A stretch of DNA of 64,000 nucleotides from Taklimakanibacter sp021828105 (GTDB lineage Bacteria > Pseudomonadota > Alphaproteobacteria > Rhizobiales > Aestuariivirgaceae), in contig JAKATG010000002.1 of assembly GCA_021828105.1 (NCBI GenBank), positions 310,001-374,000 of the forward strand, read 5' to 3'. The notes beneath the pieces are model-generated. The model saw nothing but the letters and a program-made list of their open reading frames with translations. It ran no database searches and was not told the DNA's origin. Below, one piece after another: positions 40,439-49,294 of the stretch. Positions within the stretch are counted from its first letter, which is position 1, and each line of letters begins with the position of its first letter. The position numbers were made by a program, and so were the translations under genes.

Positions 40439-41317
40439 ATGTCCATCCTGATCGGCAAGAATACCAAGGTCATCTGCCAGGGCATCACCGGCAATAACGG
40501 GACGTTCCATACCGAGCAGGCGATCGCCTACGGCACCAAGATGGTGGCGGGGGTCACGCCGGGCAAAGGCGGCATCACCCATGTCGGCCTGCCCGTCTAT
40601 GACACGGTCGCCGAAGCGCGCGACGCGACGGGGGCCGACGCGACCGTCATCTATGTGCCGCCGGCCTTCGCGGCGGACGCCATCTCGGAAGCGATCGAGG
40701 CCGAAATCCCGCTCATCGTCTGCATCACCGAGGGCATTCCGGTCATGGACATGGTCAAGGTGAAACGGGCGCTCTCGGGCTCGAAATCGCGCCTCGTCGG
40801 GCCCAACTGCCCGGGCATCCTGACGCCGGGTGAGTGCAAGATCGGCATCATGCCGGGCAATATCTTCAAGAAGGGCTCGGTCGGCATCGTGTCGCGCTCG
40901 GGCACCCTCACTTATGAGGCGGTGTTCCAGACGACGCAGGAGGGCCTCGGCCAGACGACCGCCGTCGGCATTGGCGGCGACCCGGTGAAGGGCACCGAAT
41001 TCATCGATGTGCTCGAGATGTTCTTGAGCGACCCAGAGACGGAATCGATCATCATGATCGGCGAGATCGGCGGTTCCGCCGAGGAGGACGCGGCGGAATT
41101 CATCCGTAAATCGAAAGTTAAGAAACCCATGGTCGGCTTCATTGCCGGGCGCACGGCACCGCCCGGACGGCGCATGGGCCATGCCGGCGCCATCATCTCG
41201 GGCGGCAAAGGCAAGGCCGAGACGAAGATCGAAGCGATGAAGCACGCGGGCATCGCCATATCGGATTCCCCCGCCGCCCTTGGAAAGACATTAAAGCGTG
41301 TCTTGAAAGGCAAGTGA
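40439..41317 (+). CDS. sucD: succinyl-CoA synthetase alpha subunit
   Basis: 292 aa. CoA-binding N-terminal fold (SILIGKNTKVICQGITGNNG), and the C-terminal active-site motif GHAGAIISGGKGKAETKIEA with the phosphorylated His. VGPNCPGILTPGECKIGIMP is the standard middle block. It follows the cupin gene by 8 bases (ribosome site AGGGAGC) and precedes sucA by about 50 bases. Acts with SucC. Confidence 0.97.
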   Translation: MSILIGKNTKVICQGITGNNGTFHTEQAIAYGTKMVAGVTPGKGGITHVGLPVYDTVAEARDATGADATVIYVPPAFAADAISEAIEAEIPLIVCITEGIPVMDMVKVKRALSGSKSRLVGPNCPGILTPGECKIGIMPGNIFKKGSVGIVSRSGTLTYEAVFQTTQEGLGQTTAVGIGGDPVKGTEFIDVLEMFLSDPETESIIMIGEIGGSAEEDAAEFIRKSKVKKPMVGFIAGRTAPPGRRMGHAGAIISGGKGKAETKIEAMKHAGIAISDSPAALGKTLKRVLKGK

Positions 41318-41366
41318 TGAGTTCTATGTTGACATAAGGAGGGCCGGACAGGGTTCCCGGTTCTTG

Positions 41367-44324
41367 ATGGAAATGAACAAGACTGATCTGACGACCGCGT
41401 TCGAACAAACTTCCTTCCTTTATGGCGGCAACGCCCAGTTCATCGAGCAGCTCTACGCGAAATACCTCGAGAGTCCGGCATCCGTCGATCCGGCTTGGCG
41501 GCAGTTCTTCTCGACCCTCGCCGACGACAAGGACGCCGCGAAGAAGCAGCTCAAAGGCCCGTCCTGGGCGAGGCCCGACTGGCCGCAGGCTCAGAATGGC
41601 GAGCTGATCTCGGCCTTCGATTCGAACTGGCCGGCGGCCGAGGCGCAAGTCGGCGCCAAGATCGCCGCCAAGGCGAAGGACAAGGGCCAGGCCCTCACCA
41701 TCGAGGAAGTGCGCAAGGCGACGATGGACTCGGTCCGCGCGCTGATGATGATCCGCGCCTACCGCATGCGCGGCCATCTCGCCGCCGATCTCGATCCGTT
41801 GCGGTTGCGCGAGCCCATTCCCCAGCCCGAGCTCGATCCGAAATCCTACGGTTTCACCGAGGCCGATCTCGACCGCCCGATCTTCATCGACAAGGTCCTG
41901 GGGCTGGAGCAGGCGACGATCCGGCAAATGGTCGACATCCTGCAGCGCACCTACTGCAATACGATCGGCGTCGAATTCATGCATATTTCGGATCCCGACC
42001 AGAAGGCCTGGATCCAGGAGCGCATCGAAGGTCCGGACAAGGAGATCACCTTCACGCCCGAGGGCAAGACCGCCATCCTCAACCGGCTCATCGCCGCGGA
42101 AGGCTTCGAGCACTTCCTCAATGTGAAATATACCGGCACCAAGCGCTTCGGCCTCGATGGCGCCGAATCGATGATCCCGGCGCTCGAGCAGATCATCAAG
42201 CGCGGCGGCCAGCTCGGCCTCCAGGAGATCGTGCTCGGCATGGCGCATCGCGGCCGCCTCAATGTGCTCGCCAATCTGATGAAAAAGCCGTTCTCGGCGA
42301 TCTTCCATGAATTCAAGGGCGGATCGTCGACGCCTGACGAGGTCGAAGGCTCGGGCGACGTCAAATACCATCTGGGCTCGTCGTCGGACCGCGAGTTCGA
42401 CGGCAACCGCGTGCATCTCTCGCTTACCGCCAATCCGTCCCATCTCGAGATCGTCGATCCCGTCGTGCTCGGCAAGGCGCGCGCCAAGCAGGACCAGCGC
42501 GGCGACAAGGAGCGCACCAGCGTGCTGCCGCTCATCATCCACGGCGATGCGGCCTTCGCCGGCCAGGGCGTGGTGGCGGAATGTTTCGGCCTGTCGGGCC
42601 TCAGGGGCCACCGCTCCGGCGGCTCTGTCCATTTCATCGTCAACAACCAGATCGGCTTCACCACCAGCCCGTTCTGGGCGCGCTCCTCGCCCTATCCATC
42701 GGACGTCGCCAAGATGATCGAGGCGCCGATCTTCCATGTGAATGGCGATGATCCGGAAGCGGTGGTGTTCGCGGCCAAGATCGCCATCGAGTTTCGCCAG
42801 AAGTTCAGGAAGCCGGTGGTCATCGATTTGTTCTGCTACCGCCGCTTCGGCCACAATGAATCGGACGAGCCGTCCTTCACCCAGCCCCTGATGTACAAGC
42901 GCATCGCCGCGCATCAGACGGTGGTGGCGCTCTATGGCAAGCGGCTCATCGACGGGGGCGTGCTCACGCCCGAGCAGTTCGACCAGATGAAGGCCGAATA
43001 CCGCCGCCGGCTCGACGACGATTTCTCGGCGTCGGAATCCTATCGCGCCAACAAGGCCGACTGGCTCGACGGGCGCTGGGCGCATCTGAGCTACGCCAAG
43101 GATCATGACGATCCGCGCCGCGGCCAGACCGGCTATGATCTCACCAAGCTCAAGGAGATCGGCCTCAAGCTCACCAAGGTGCCGAAGAGTTTCAAGCCGC
43201 ACCGCACCTTGCAGCGTGTGCTCGACGCAAGGCGCAAGACGATCGAGGAGGGCCAGGGCATCGACTGGGCGATGGCCGAGCAGCTCGCTTTCGGCGCACT
43301 GTTGCAGGAAGGTTTTCCGGTCAGGCTCTCGGGCCAGGACGTGCAGCGCGGCACCTTCTCGCAGCGCCATGCGGTGCTGGTCGACCAGGAGACGGAAAAG
43401 CGCTTCACGCCGCTCAACCATCTCGTCAAGCATCAGACGGTCAAGATCAATGTGATCAATTCGATGCTGTCGGAAGAGGCGGTGCTCGGCTTCGAATATG
43501 GCTATTCGCTGGCCGAGCCCAACACGCTGGTGCTGTGGGAGGCGCAGTTCGGCGACTTCGCCAATGGCGCGCAAGTGGTGTTCGACCAGTTCCTGTCCTC
43601 GGGCGAGCGCAAATGGCTGCGCATGTCGGGCCTCGTCTGCCTCCTGCCGCATGGCTATGAGGGCCAGGGGCCGGAACATTCCTCGGCCCGGCTCGAGCGC
43701 TATCTGCAGATGTGCGCCGAGGACAATATGCAAGTGGCGAACTGTACGACGCCCGCCAATTACTTCCATATCCTCAGGCGCCAGCTCAAGCGCGACATCC
43801 GCAAGCCGCTCATCCTGATGACGCCCAAGTCGCTGCTGCGCCACAAACGGGTCGTCTCGCAGCTTTCGGAAATGGGGCCCGAAACCTATTTCCATCGTCT
43901 CCTGTGGGACGATGCGCAATATGGCGGCGGGCTCGTCGCCGACGACCAGATCCGGCGCGTGGTGCTGTGCTCCGGCAAGGTCTATTACGACCTTTATGAA
44001 GAGCGCGAGAAGCGCGGGATCAAGGACGTCTATCTGCTCCGCGTCGAGCAGCTCTATCCCTGGCCGCACAAGGCGCTCATCCAGGAACTTGGCCGCTTCA
44101 AGCAGGCCGAGATGGTGTGGTGCCAGGAAGAGCCGCAGAATATGGGCGCCTGGACCTTCGTCCAGCCCGGCATCGAGCGCGCTCTCGACTTCATCAATGC
44201 TCAGCACCGCAGACCGCGCTATGTGGGCCGCGCCGCATCGGCCGCCACCGCGACGGGCCTGATGACCAAGCATCAAAAGGAACTGAAAGCGCTTCTCGAC
44301 GACGCGCTGGTGTTCCGATCCTAA
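41367..44324 (+). CDS. sucA: 2-oxoglutarate dehydrogenase E1 component
   Basis: About 985 aa, thiamine diphosphate-dependent E1 of the 2-oxoglutarate dehydrogenase complex. The N-terminal FEQTSFLYGGNAQFIEQLYA and PAWRQFFSTL blocks (E2-binding) are followed by GMAHRGRLNVLAN, GDAAFAGQGVVAE (ThDP/Mg), NNQIGFTTSP, FEYGYSLAEPN and LLPHGYEGQGPEHSSARLER. The start is probably ATG 41367, but ATG 41373 is also in frame; ribosome binding could be the GGAGGGCC further upstream. It continues the sucCD operon. Confidence 0.96.
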   Translation: MEMNKTDLTTAFEQTSFLYGGNAQFIEQLYAKYLESPASVDPAWRQFFSTLADDKDAAKKQLKGPSWARPDWPQAQNGELISAFDSNWPAAEAQVGAKIAAKAKDKGQALTIEEVRKATMDSVRALMMIRAYRMRGHLAADLDPLRLREPIPQPELDPKSYGFTEADLDRPIFIDKVLGLEQATIRQMVDILQRTYCNTIGVEFMHISDPDQKAWIQERIEGPDKEITFTPEGKTAILNRLIAAEGFEHFLNVKYTGTKRFGLDGAESMIPALEQIIKRGGQLGLQEIVLGMAHRGRLNVLANLMKKPFSAIFHEFKGGSSTPDEVEGSGDVKYHLGSSSDREFDGNRVHLSLTANPSHLEIVDPVVLGKARAKQDQRGDKERTSVLPLIIHGDAAFAGQGVVAECFGLSGLRGHRSGGSVHFIVNNQIGFTTSPFWARSSPYPSDVAKMIEAPIFHVNGDDPEAVVFAAKIAIEFRQKFRKPVVIDLFCYRRFGHNESDEPSFTQPLMYKRIAAHQTVVALYGKRLIDGGVLTPEQFDQMKAEYRRRLDDDFSASESYRANKADWLDGRWAHLSYAKDHDDPRRGQTGYDLTKLKEIGLKLTKVPKSFKPHRTLQRVLDARRKTIEEGQGIDWAMAEQLAFGALLQEGFPVRLSGQDVQRGTFSQRHAVLVDQETEKRFTPLNHLVKHQTVKINVINSMLSEEAVLGFEYGYSLAEPNTLVLWEAQFGDFANGAQVVFDQFLSSGERKWLRMSGLVCLLPHGYEGQGPEHSSARLERYLQMCAEDNMQVANCTTPANYFHILRRQLKRDIRKPLILMTPKSLLRHKRVVSQLSEMGPETYFHRLLWDDAQYGGGLVADDQIRRVVLCSGKVYYDLYEEREKRGIKDVYLLRVEQLYPWPHKALIQELGRFKQAEMVWCQEEPQNMGAWTFVQPGIERALDFINAQHRRPRYVGRAASAATATGLMTKHQKELKALLDDALVFRS

Positions 44325-44347
44325 CGACGGGAAAAACAGGACAGGCC

Positions 44348-45595
44348 ATGGCAAAGGAAATCCGCGTCCCGCAGCTCGGTGAATCGGTCACCGAGGCGAC
44401 GATCGGCAAATGGTTCAAGACGCAAGGCGATGCGGTGAAGGCGGATGAGCCGCTGGTCGAGCTCGAGACCGACAAGGTGACGGTGGAAGTGCCGGCGCCG
44501 GCCTCGGGCGTCCTGTCGTCCGTCGCGGCTCAGCCCGGCCAGACCGTGAATGTCGGCGCGTTGCTCGGCGCGATCGAGGAGGGTGCTGCCGCTGCCGTCG
44601 CGCCCAAGGCCGAGGCGAGACTTGCGAAAGCCGAAGAACCGAAGAAAGTGGCCGAGCCTCAGGCTCAGCCCGTAAGCGGCGAGGCCAAGCCTTTGTCGCC
44701 GGCAGTGCGCAAGATCGTCGAGGAGAACAGGCTCGATCCCGGCGCCATTGCCGGCACCGGCAAGGATGGCCGTCTCACCAAGGGCGATGTGCTGGCGGAG
44801 GTTGCGAAGCCTGCGCCGCCGCCCGCGATCCAGTTGCCGCCGGTGGCACCGCCGCAGCCTTCGGCGCCCAGGGCTCCGTCGCCCCAGGCCGATGCCGAGC
44901 GCGAGGAGCGCGTACGCATGTCGAGGCTCCGCCTGACGATCGCGCGCCGCCTCAAGGACGCGCAGAATACCGCCGCGATGCTTACCACCTTCAACGAGGT
45001 GGACATGACCGATGTCATGGCGCTGCGCAATCAATACAAGGAACTGTTCGAGAAGAAGCATGGCGTTAAGCTCGGCTTCATGAGCTTCTTCGTGAAGGCG
45101 GTCGTCCATGCGCTGAAGGAGATCCCCGCCGTCAATGCCGAGATCGACGGCGATGACATCGTCTACAAGAACTACTATCACATCGGCGTCGCGGTCGGCA
45201 CCGAGAAAGGTCTCGTCGTCCCGGTGGTGCGCGATGCCGACCGGCTGTCCTTCGCCCAGATCGAAAAGACGATCAACGACTTCGGCAAGAGGGCGCGCGA
45301 CGGGCAGTTGCAGATCGCCGAGATGCAGGGCGGCACCTTCACCATCTCGAATGGCGGCGTCTATGGTTCGTTGATGTCGACGCCGATCCTCAACGCGCCG
45401 CAATCGGGCATCCTCGGCATGCACAAGATCCAGGAACGGCCGATGGCGATGGGCGGCCAAGTGGTGATCCGCCCGATGATGTATCTCGCCCTCTCCTATG
45501 ATCACCGCATCGTCGACGGCAAGGAAGCCGTCACCTTCCTGGTGCGTGTCAAGGAAGGTCTCGAGGACCCGCAGCGCTCGCTGCTCGATCTTTAA
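44348..45595 (+). CDS. sucB: 2-oxoglutarate dehydrogenase E2, dihydrolipoyl succinyltransferase
   Basis: 415 aa. Domain order: one lipoyl domain (lipoylated Lys in VELETDKVTVEVPAP, about residue 43), a linker rich in Ala/Pro/Glu, an E1/E3-binding domain (SPAVRKIVEENRLDPGAIAG, about 118-150), a second Pro-rich linker, and the catalytic domain ending with LALSYDHRIVDGKEAVTFLV (His and Asp of the active site). The ATG at 44348 starts MAKEIRVPQLGESV. It follows sucA by 23 bases. Confidence 0.97.
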   Translation: MAKEIRVPQLGESVTEATIGKWFKTQGDAVKADEPLVELETDKVTVEVPAPASGVLSSVAAQPGQTVNVGALLGAIEEGAAAAVAPKAEARLAKAEEPKKVAEPQAQPVSGEAKPLSPAVRKIVEENRLDPGAIAGTGKDGRLTKGDVLAEVAKPAPPPAIQLPPVAPPQPSAPRAPSPQADAEREERVRMSRLRLTIARRLKDAQNTAAMLTTFNEVDMTDVMALRNQYKELFEKKHGVKLGFMSFFVKAVVHALKEIPAVNAEIDGDDIVYKNYYHIGVAVGTEKGLVVPVVRDADRLSFAQIEKTINDFGKRARDGQLQIAEMQGGTFTISNGGVYGSLMSTPILNAPQSGILGMHKIQERPMAMGGQVVIRPMMYLALSYDHRIVDGKEAVTFLVRVKEGLEDPQRSLLDL

Positions 45596-45608
45596 TCCGC
45601 TGACCTCC

Positions 45609-45631
45609 ATGGCCGCCCTTGAGGCGGCCAT
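45609..45631 (+). other. perfect hairpin between sucB and lpd
   Basis: ATGGCCGCC (45609-45617) pairs with GGCGGCCAT (45623-45631) around a CTTGA loop. There is no T run, so it is not a simple terminator; it lies 25 bases before the lpd start and may shape mRNA processing or the E2:E3 expression ratio. Confidence 0.5.
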
Positions 45632-45655
45632 CCAGTCCCAGTGAGGCATTCTGAA

Positions 45656-47047
45656 ATGGCTGACCCCTTCGACATCACCATCATCGGCACCGGACCTGCG
45701 GGCTATGTGTGCGCCATCCGCGCCGCCCAGCTCGGCATGAAAGTGGCGGTGATTGAGAAACGCGCCACCCATGGCGGCACCTGCCTCAATATCGGCTGCA
45801 TCCCGTCCAAGGCGCTGCTGCATGCGTCCGAGCTGTTCGCCGAGGCCAGGCATTCCTTCGCCAAGATGGGCATCGGCGTGACACCCTCGCTCGATCTCGG
45901 CCAGATGCTGAAATTCAAGCAGGAGGCGATCGACGGCAACACCAAGGGCATCGACTTCCTGTTCAAGAAGAACAAGATCACGCCGATCCGCGGCACCGCG
46001 AAGATCTTGGGCCCCGGCAAGATCCAGGTCGACGGCAAGGATATCGTCGAGACGAAGACCATCGTCATCGCGACGGGCTCCGATGTCGCCGGCCTCAAGG
46101 GCGTCGAGATCGACGAAAAGCAGATCGTGTCCTCGACCGGTGCGCTCATGCTCGAGAAGGTGCCGGAAAATCTCGTGGTGATCGGCGCCGGCGTGATCGG
46201 GCTCGAGCTCGGCTCGGTCTGGTCGAGGCTCGGCGCCAAGGTCACGGTGATCGAATATCTCGACCGCATCCTGCCCGGCATGGATCTCGAGACGGCCAAG
46301 AATTTCCAGCGCCTCCTCACCAAGCAAGGTGTCGCCTTCAAGCTCGCGAGCAAGGTAACGGGAGCGGAGAAGGGGAAGACCAAGGTCAAGCTCACCGTCG
46401 AGCCGGCGGCGGGCGGCACAGCTGAGACGATCGAGGCCGATACGGTCCTTCTCGCCATCGGGCGCGTGCCTTACACGAACGGCCTCGGCCTCGAGGAGGC
46501 GGGTGTCAAGCGCGACGCCAAGGGCCGCATCGAGGTGGGAGCGCATTTCGAAACGAATGTGCCCGGTATCTATGCGATCGGCGATGTCATTCGCGGCCCC
46601 ATGCTGGCGCATAAGGGCGAGGACGAAGGCGTCGCGCTGGCGGAATTGCTCGCAGGGCAAGCCGGTCACGTGAACTATGACGTCATACCGAGCGTCGTCT
46701 ACACCTCGCCCGAGATCGCGGCGGTCGGCAAGACCGAGGAAGAGCTCAAGGCCGAGGGCATCGACTACAAGGCCGGCAAATTCCTGTTCCTCGCCAATGG
46801 CCGCGCCAAGGCCAATCAGACGACCGACGGCTTCGTGAAGATCCTCGCCGATGCCAAGACCGACCGCGTATTGGGCGCCCATATTTTGGGCCCGCAAGCG
46901 GGCGAGCTCATCCATGAAGTGGCGGTGCTGATGGAGTTCGGCGGTTCGGCCGAAGACCTGGCGCGCACCTGCCATGCCCATCCGACACTCGCCGAAGCCG
47001 TGAAGGAAGCGGCACTCGCCGTCGCGGGCCGCGCGATCCATTCGTAA
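45656..47047 (+). CDS. lpdA: dihydrolipoyl dehydrogenase (E3)
   Basis: 463 aa FAD/NAD flavoprotein that reoxidises dihydrolipoyl groups of the 2-oxoglutarate dehydrogenase complex. FAD site DITIIGTGPAGYVCAIRAAQ, redox disulfide GGTCLNIGCIPSKALL, NAD site VIGAGVIGLELGSVWSRLGA, and the C-terminal catalytic base in CHAHPTLAEAVKEAA are all present. I choose ATG 45656 (MADPFDITI) instead of the ATG five codons upstream. Last gene of the TCA operon. Confidence 0.97.
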   Translation: MADPFDITIIGTGPAGYVCAIRAAQLGMKVAVIEKRATHGGTCLNIGCIPSKALLHASELFAEARHSFAKMGIGVTPSLDLGQMLKFKQEAIDGNTKGIDFLFKKNKITPIRGTAKILGPGKIQVDGKDIVETKTIVIATGSDVAGLKGVEIDEKQIVSSTGALMLEKVPENLVVIGAGVIGLELGSVWSRLGAKVTVIEYLDRILPGMDLETAKNFQRLLTKQGVAFKLASKVTGAEKGKTKVKLTVEPAAGGTAETIEADTVLLAIGRVPYTNGLGLEEAGVKRDAKGRIEVGAHFETNVPGIYAIGDVIRGPMLAHKGEDEGVALAELLAGQAGHVNYDVIPSVVYTSPEIAAVGKTEEELKAEGIDYKAGKFLFLANGRAKANQTTDGFVKILADAKTDRVLGAHILGPQAGELIHEVAVLMEFGGSAEDLARTCHAHPTLAEAVKEAALAVAGRAIHS

Positions 47048-47282
47048 GGCAAGTCGTTCGCTACTAATTTCGTCGGGGTGACGGATGAGAGAGTGTGCGC
47101 CGCGGGAAGAGCGATATACTCGTAAATCGCCTCGGTGTTTCCCTGCTCCATGGGCGGCCATTTTTCACCGCAGGCCATAGGAATCATTGGGCTATTCCAC
47201 AGAATCCCCGGGCCTCGGAGGCGCATTTTCGCGATTTTCCCTGTATTTACCCTGTATCCAGGCGGGGCGCCGGCGCGATCCT
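47048..47282. other. intergenic stretch with CCCTG repeat remnant
   Basis: No gene is visible. The stretch contains GTTTCCCTGCTCC at about 47129-47142 and, at 47237-47259, TTCCCTGTATTTACCCTGTAT with an 11-base period of CCCTGTA. The pairing of a TTCCCTGCTC block with a downstream run of spaced CCCTG units is also seen at 2600-2700, so both look like decayed copies of one dispersed element. No terminator is obvious after lpd. Confidence 0.5.
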
Positions 47283-48638
47283 CTACAACCCCGTCGTCGG
47301 CTGCGGGTTGGTGCCGTCGAAATAGCGCGAATAGCGGAAGGGCTCCGGGTCGACGCAAGGCGTCGAGCCGGTGACGAGATCGGCCGTGAGCTTGCCGGCG
47401 CCGGGACCGAGCCCAAAACCATGGCCGGAGAAGCCCGAAGCCAGGAAGAGTCCCGGCAATTTCGCGATCGGCGACATTACCGGCACCGCATCGGGCGTCG
47501 CATCGATGACGCCGGCCCAACGATCGGCGATCTCCATGTCGCGGAAGACGGGGAAATAGTCCTTGAGGCTCGCCGCCGCCTCATTGAGGATCGAGATGAC
47601 GGGCTCGGGATCGAGGATGCGCACTTCTTCGAAGGGCGACCTCTCATCGAGCGCCCAACGGCGCTTGAGCCGGGCCTCGTCGAGGAAGCGCTGGCCTAAC
47701 CTCAGGCGCAAGCCGCTCCAGTCGACCTTGAGCGCGGGCAGGAATTCGCGGAACAGGCGGAAGGAATCGGGCACGATATCGGCGACCGACAGATGCCGGT
47801 GGGCGATCGTGTAGCCACCATCATGGCGCCTGCGGAGCGAGAATTTGCCGGCCGAGCAGGAGCGTTCGAGCGGTGTCTCGATGGGCTTCGAGCGCATCAC
47901 CGAATTGACCACGCTCAATTGCGGGAAGGGGATGTCGAGATTGCCGAGGAAGCGGCGCGACCAGGCGCCGCCCGCGAGCACGACCGTGTCGCAGGCGATG
48001 CGGCCCTTCTCGGTGACGACGGCCGATATCCTGCCGGCAGAGGTTTCAACTCCGCGCACGGCGCATTGGGTGAGGATCTTGGCGCCCTTCTTGCGCGCAC
48101 CATGGGCGATGGCGGGTGCGGCCATGAACGGCTCGGCACGGCCGTCGGCAAACGAGAAGAGTGCGCCTTTCCACCGTCGAGTGGAGCCGGGCTGGAGCTC
48201 GGCTGCCTCCGCGCCCGAGACGATGCGGGTCGCGAGATTGAACGGGCGCGCGTTCTTCTCATACCACTTCTCTCGTGTCGCCAATTCTTCATCGGTCTCG
48301 CAGAGATAGATGATGCCGCATTGGCGGAAGCCGGTCTCGGCGCCGATGCGCTCATTCATGCCGCGCCAGGCATTGAGCGCCACCAGGATCAGCGGAATCT
48401 CTCGGATGTCGCGATTCGCCTGCCGGCACCAGCCCCAATTGCGGCTCGATTGCTCGCCGGCGATGACGCCTTTCTCGATCAGCGTCACATCGACGCCGCG
48501 CTCGGCGAGCTCGAGCGCCGTCGCCGTGCCGATGATGCCGCCGCCGATGACGGCGACCGCTGTCTGTTTCGGCAATTCGGTATCGGAATAGACGGGATCG
48601 GGTGTGACGGGCATAGTGGGAGATTGGTTGACGTCCAT
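47283..48638 (-). CDS. FAD-dependent oxidoreductase (DAO family)
   Basis: 451 aa. FAD fold TAVAVIGGGIIGTATALELA, GEQSSRNWGWCRQANRDIRE and the C-terminal SGFSGHGFGLGPGAGKLTADL mark the D-amino acid oxidase/glycine oxidase/sarcosine oxidase-like family. The NWGWCRQ block is common in rhizobial proteins of opine- or amino-acid-related use; the substrate is unknown. It is a different subfamily from the DadA-like enzyme at 16985. The start at 48638 (MDVNQSPTMP) is 6 bases from a TraB/GumN remnant. Confidence 0.87.
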   Translation of the reverse strand: MDVNQSPTMPVTPDPVYSDTELPKQTAVAVIGGGIIGTATALELAERGVDVTLIEKGVIAGEQSSRNWGWCRQANRDIREIPLILVALNAWRGMNERIGAETGFRQCGIIYLCETDEELATREKWYEKNARPFNLATRIVSGAEAAELQPGSTRRWKGALFSFADGRAEPFMAAPAIAHGARKKGAKILTQCAVRGVETSAGRISAVVTEKGRIACDTVVLAGGAWSRRFLGNLDIPFPQLSVVNSVMRSKPIETPLERSCSAGKFSLRRRHDGGYTIAHRHLSVADIVPDSFRLFREFLPALKVDWSGLRLRLGQRFLDEARLKRRWALDERSPFEEVRILDPEPVISILNEAAASLKDYFPVFRDMEIADRWAGVIDATPDAVPVMSPIAKLPGLFLASGFSGHGFGLGPGAGKLTADLVTGSTPCVDPEPFRYSRYFDGTNPQPTTGL

Positions 48639-48643
48639 TACTT

Positions 48644-48683
48644 TCGTAGCCTGCCGCGCGGAAAAGCTCCACAAGACATTGGT
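48644..48683 (-). pseudogene. remnant of the 3' end of a TraB/GumN-like gene
   Basis: These 40 bases match 49314-49353, the 3' end of the intact TraB/GumN-like gene, at about 30 of 40 positions. Read on the minus strand it gives CLVELFRAAGYE, matching GLVELFRKAGYE of the intact protein. It is followed on the right by a GNAT gene on the opposite strand and then by a copy of the xerC 3' end. The remnant marks one edge of a duplicated unit. Confidence 0.7.
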
Positions 48684-48690
48684 AATAGGT

Positions 48691-49221
48691 ATGGCAACAC
48701 ATCAACTTCCGATTCCGGGTACTGCTCCCACGCTTACAACCGAGCGACTCAGGCTGCGTCCTATCGTTCTTGATGACTTTGCCGAATATGCGAAGTTGAT
48801 GGCCTCTTCGCGTTCGGAATATATGGGCGGGCCTTTCGACACGGCAGCTGCCTGGGGTCTGTTCTGTCATGAAGTTGCTCTTTGGCATCTGGCCGGCCAT
48901 GGCGGCTTGTCGGTTGAACTTCGTTCAACTGGAGCATGCGTCGGCCAGGTCGAGATAAATCACGGTCCGCTTTTTCCCGAACGTGAGCTCGGCTGGCAGG
49001 TTTACGAAGAATATGAAGGCAACGGATACATAACGGAAGCTGCCGGAGCCCTGCTGGGCTGGGCGTTCAGCGAGCTCAAAGTGACCACCCTTGTCAGCTA
49101 TGTCGACCCGAACAATATCCGTTCAGTCGCCGTCGCGAAGCGTTTGGGCGGCGTCCTGGACCCTTCCGCGCAAAAGCAGGACGAGGGCGATCTCGTCTTT
49201 CGCTATACGCAGCGATACTAG
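48691..49221 (+). CDS. GNAT family N-acetyltransferase (RimJ-like)
   Basis: 176 aa. LTTERLRLRPIVLDDFAEYA at the N-terminus and GWQVYEEYEGNGYITEAAGA (acetyl-CoA loop) with VSYVDPNNIRSVAVAKRLGG are typical of the RimJ/RimL-like GNAT group, which acetylates protein N-termini or small molecules. The start at 48691 is chosen as the first ATG after the TraB remnant. It sits on the strand opposite to its flanking remnants of TraB and xerC, as if it had replaced the body of a duplicated TraB gene. Confidence 0.88.
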   Translation: MATHQLPIPGTAPTLTTERLRLRPIVLDDFAEYAKLMASSRSEYMGGPFDTAAAWGLFCHEVALWHLAGHGGLSVELRSTGACVGQVEINHGPLFPERELGWQVYEEYEGNGYITEAAGALLGWAFSELKVTTLVSYVDPNNIRSVAVAKRLGGVLDPSAQKQDEGDLVFRYTQRY

Positions 49222-49237
49222 CCAAAGTCAGGCGCGA

Positions 49238-49282
49238 GGATGCGCCTTGGCACATTGCGCGAGGAGATGCGAGGTGTCGACC
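49238..49282 (-). pseudogene. duplicate of the xerC 3' end
   Basis: These 45 bases are identical to 50312-50356, the 3' end of xerC, except for one base (C for T). The minus-strand translation keeps VDTSHLLAQCAKAHPR (Cys replaces Tyr). Copies are 1074 bases apart in direct orientation. With the TraB remnant at 48644 this outlines a tandem duplication of the TraB-xerC junction region. Confidence 0.85.
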
Positions 49283-49294
49283 ATTATGGACAGA

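Noticed and set aside
41193..44354. Very long open frame on the minus strand opposite sucA
   Set aside because: It mirrors the codon structure of sucA in high-GC DNA; composition is His/Arg/Asp-rich without domain likeness, while sucA on the plus strand is certain.
44321..47161. Very long open frame on the minus strand opposite sucB and lpdA
   Set aside because: Antisense shadow of two certain genes; it spans their intergenic gap and has no family likeness.
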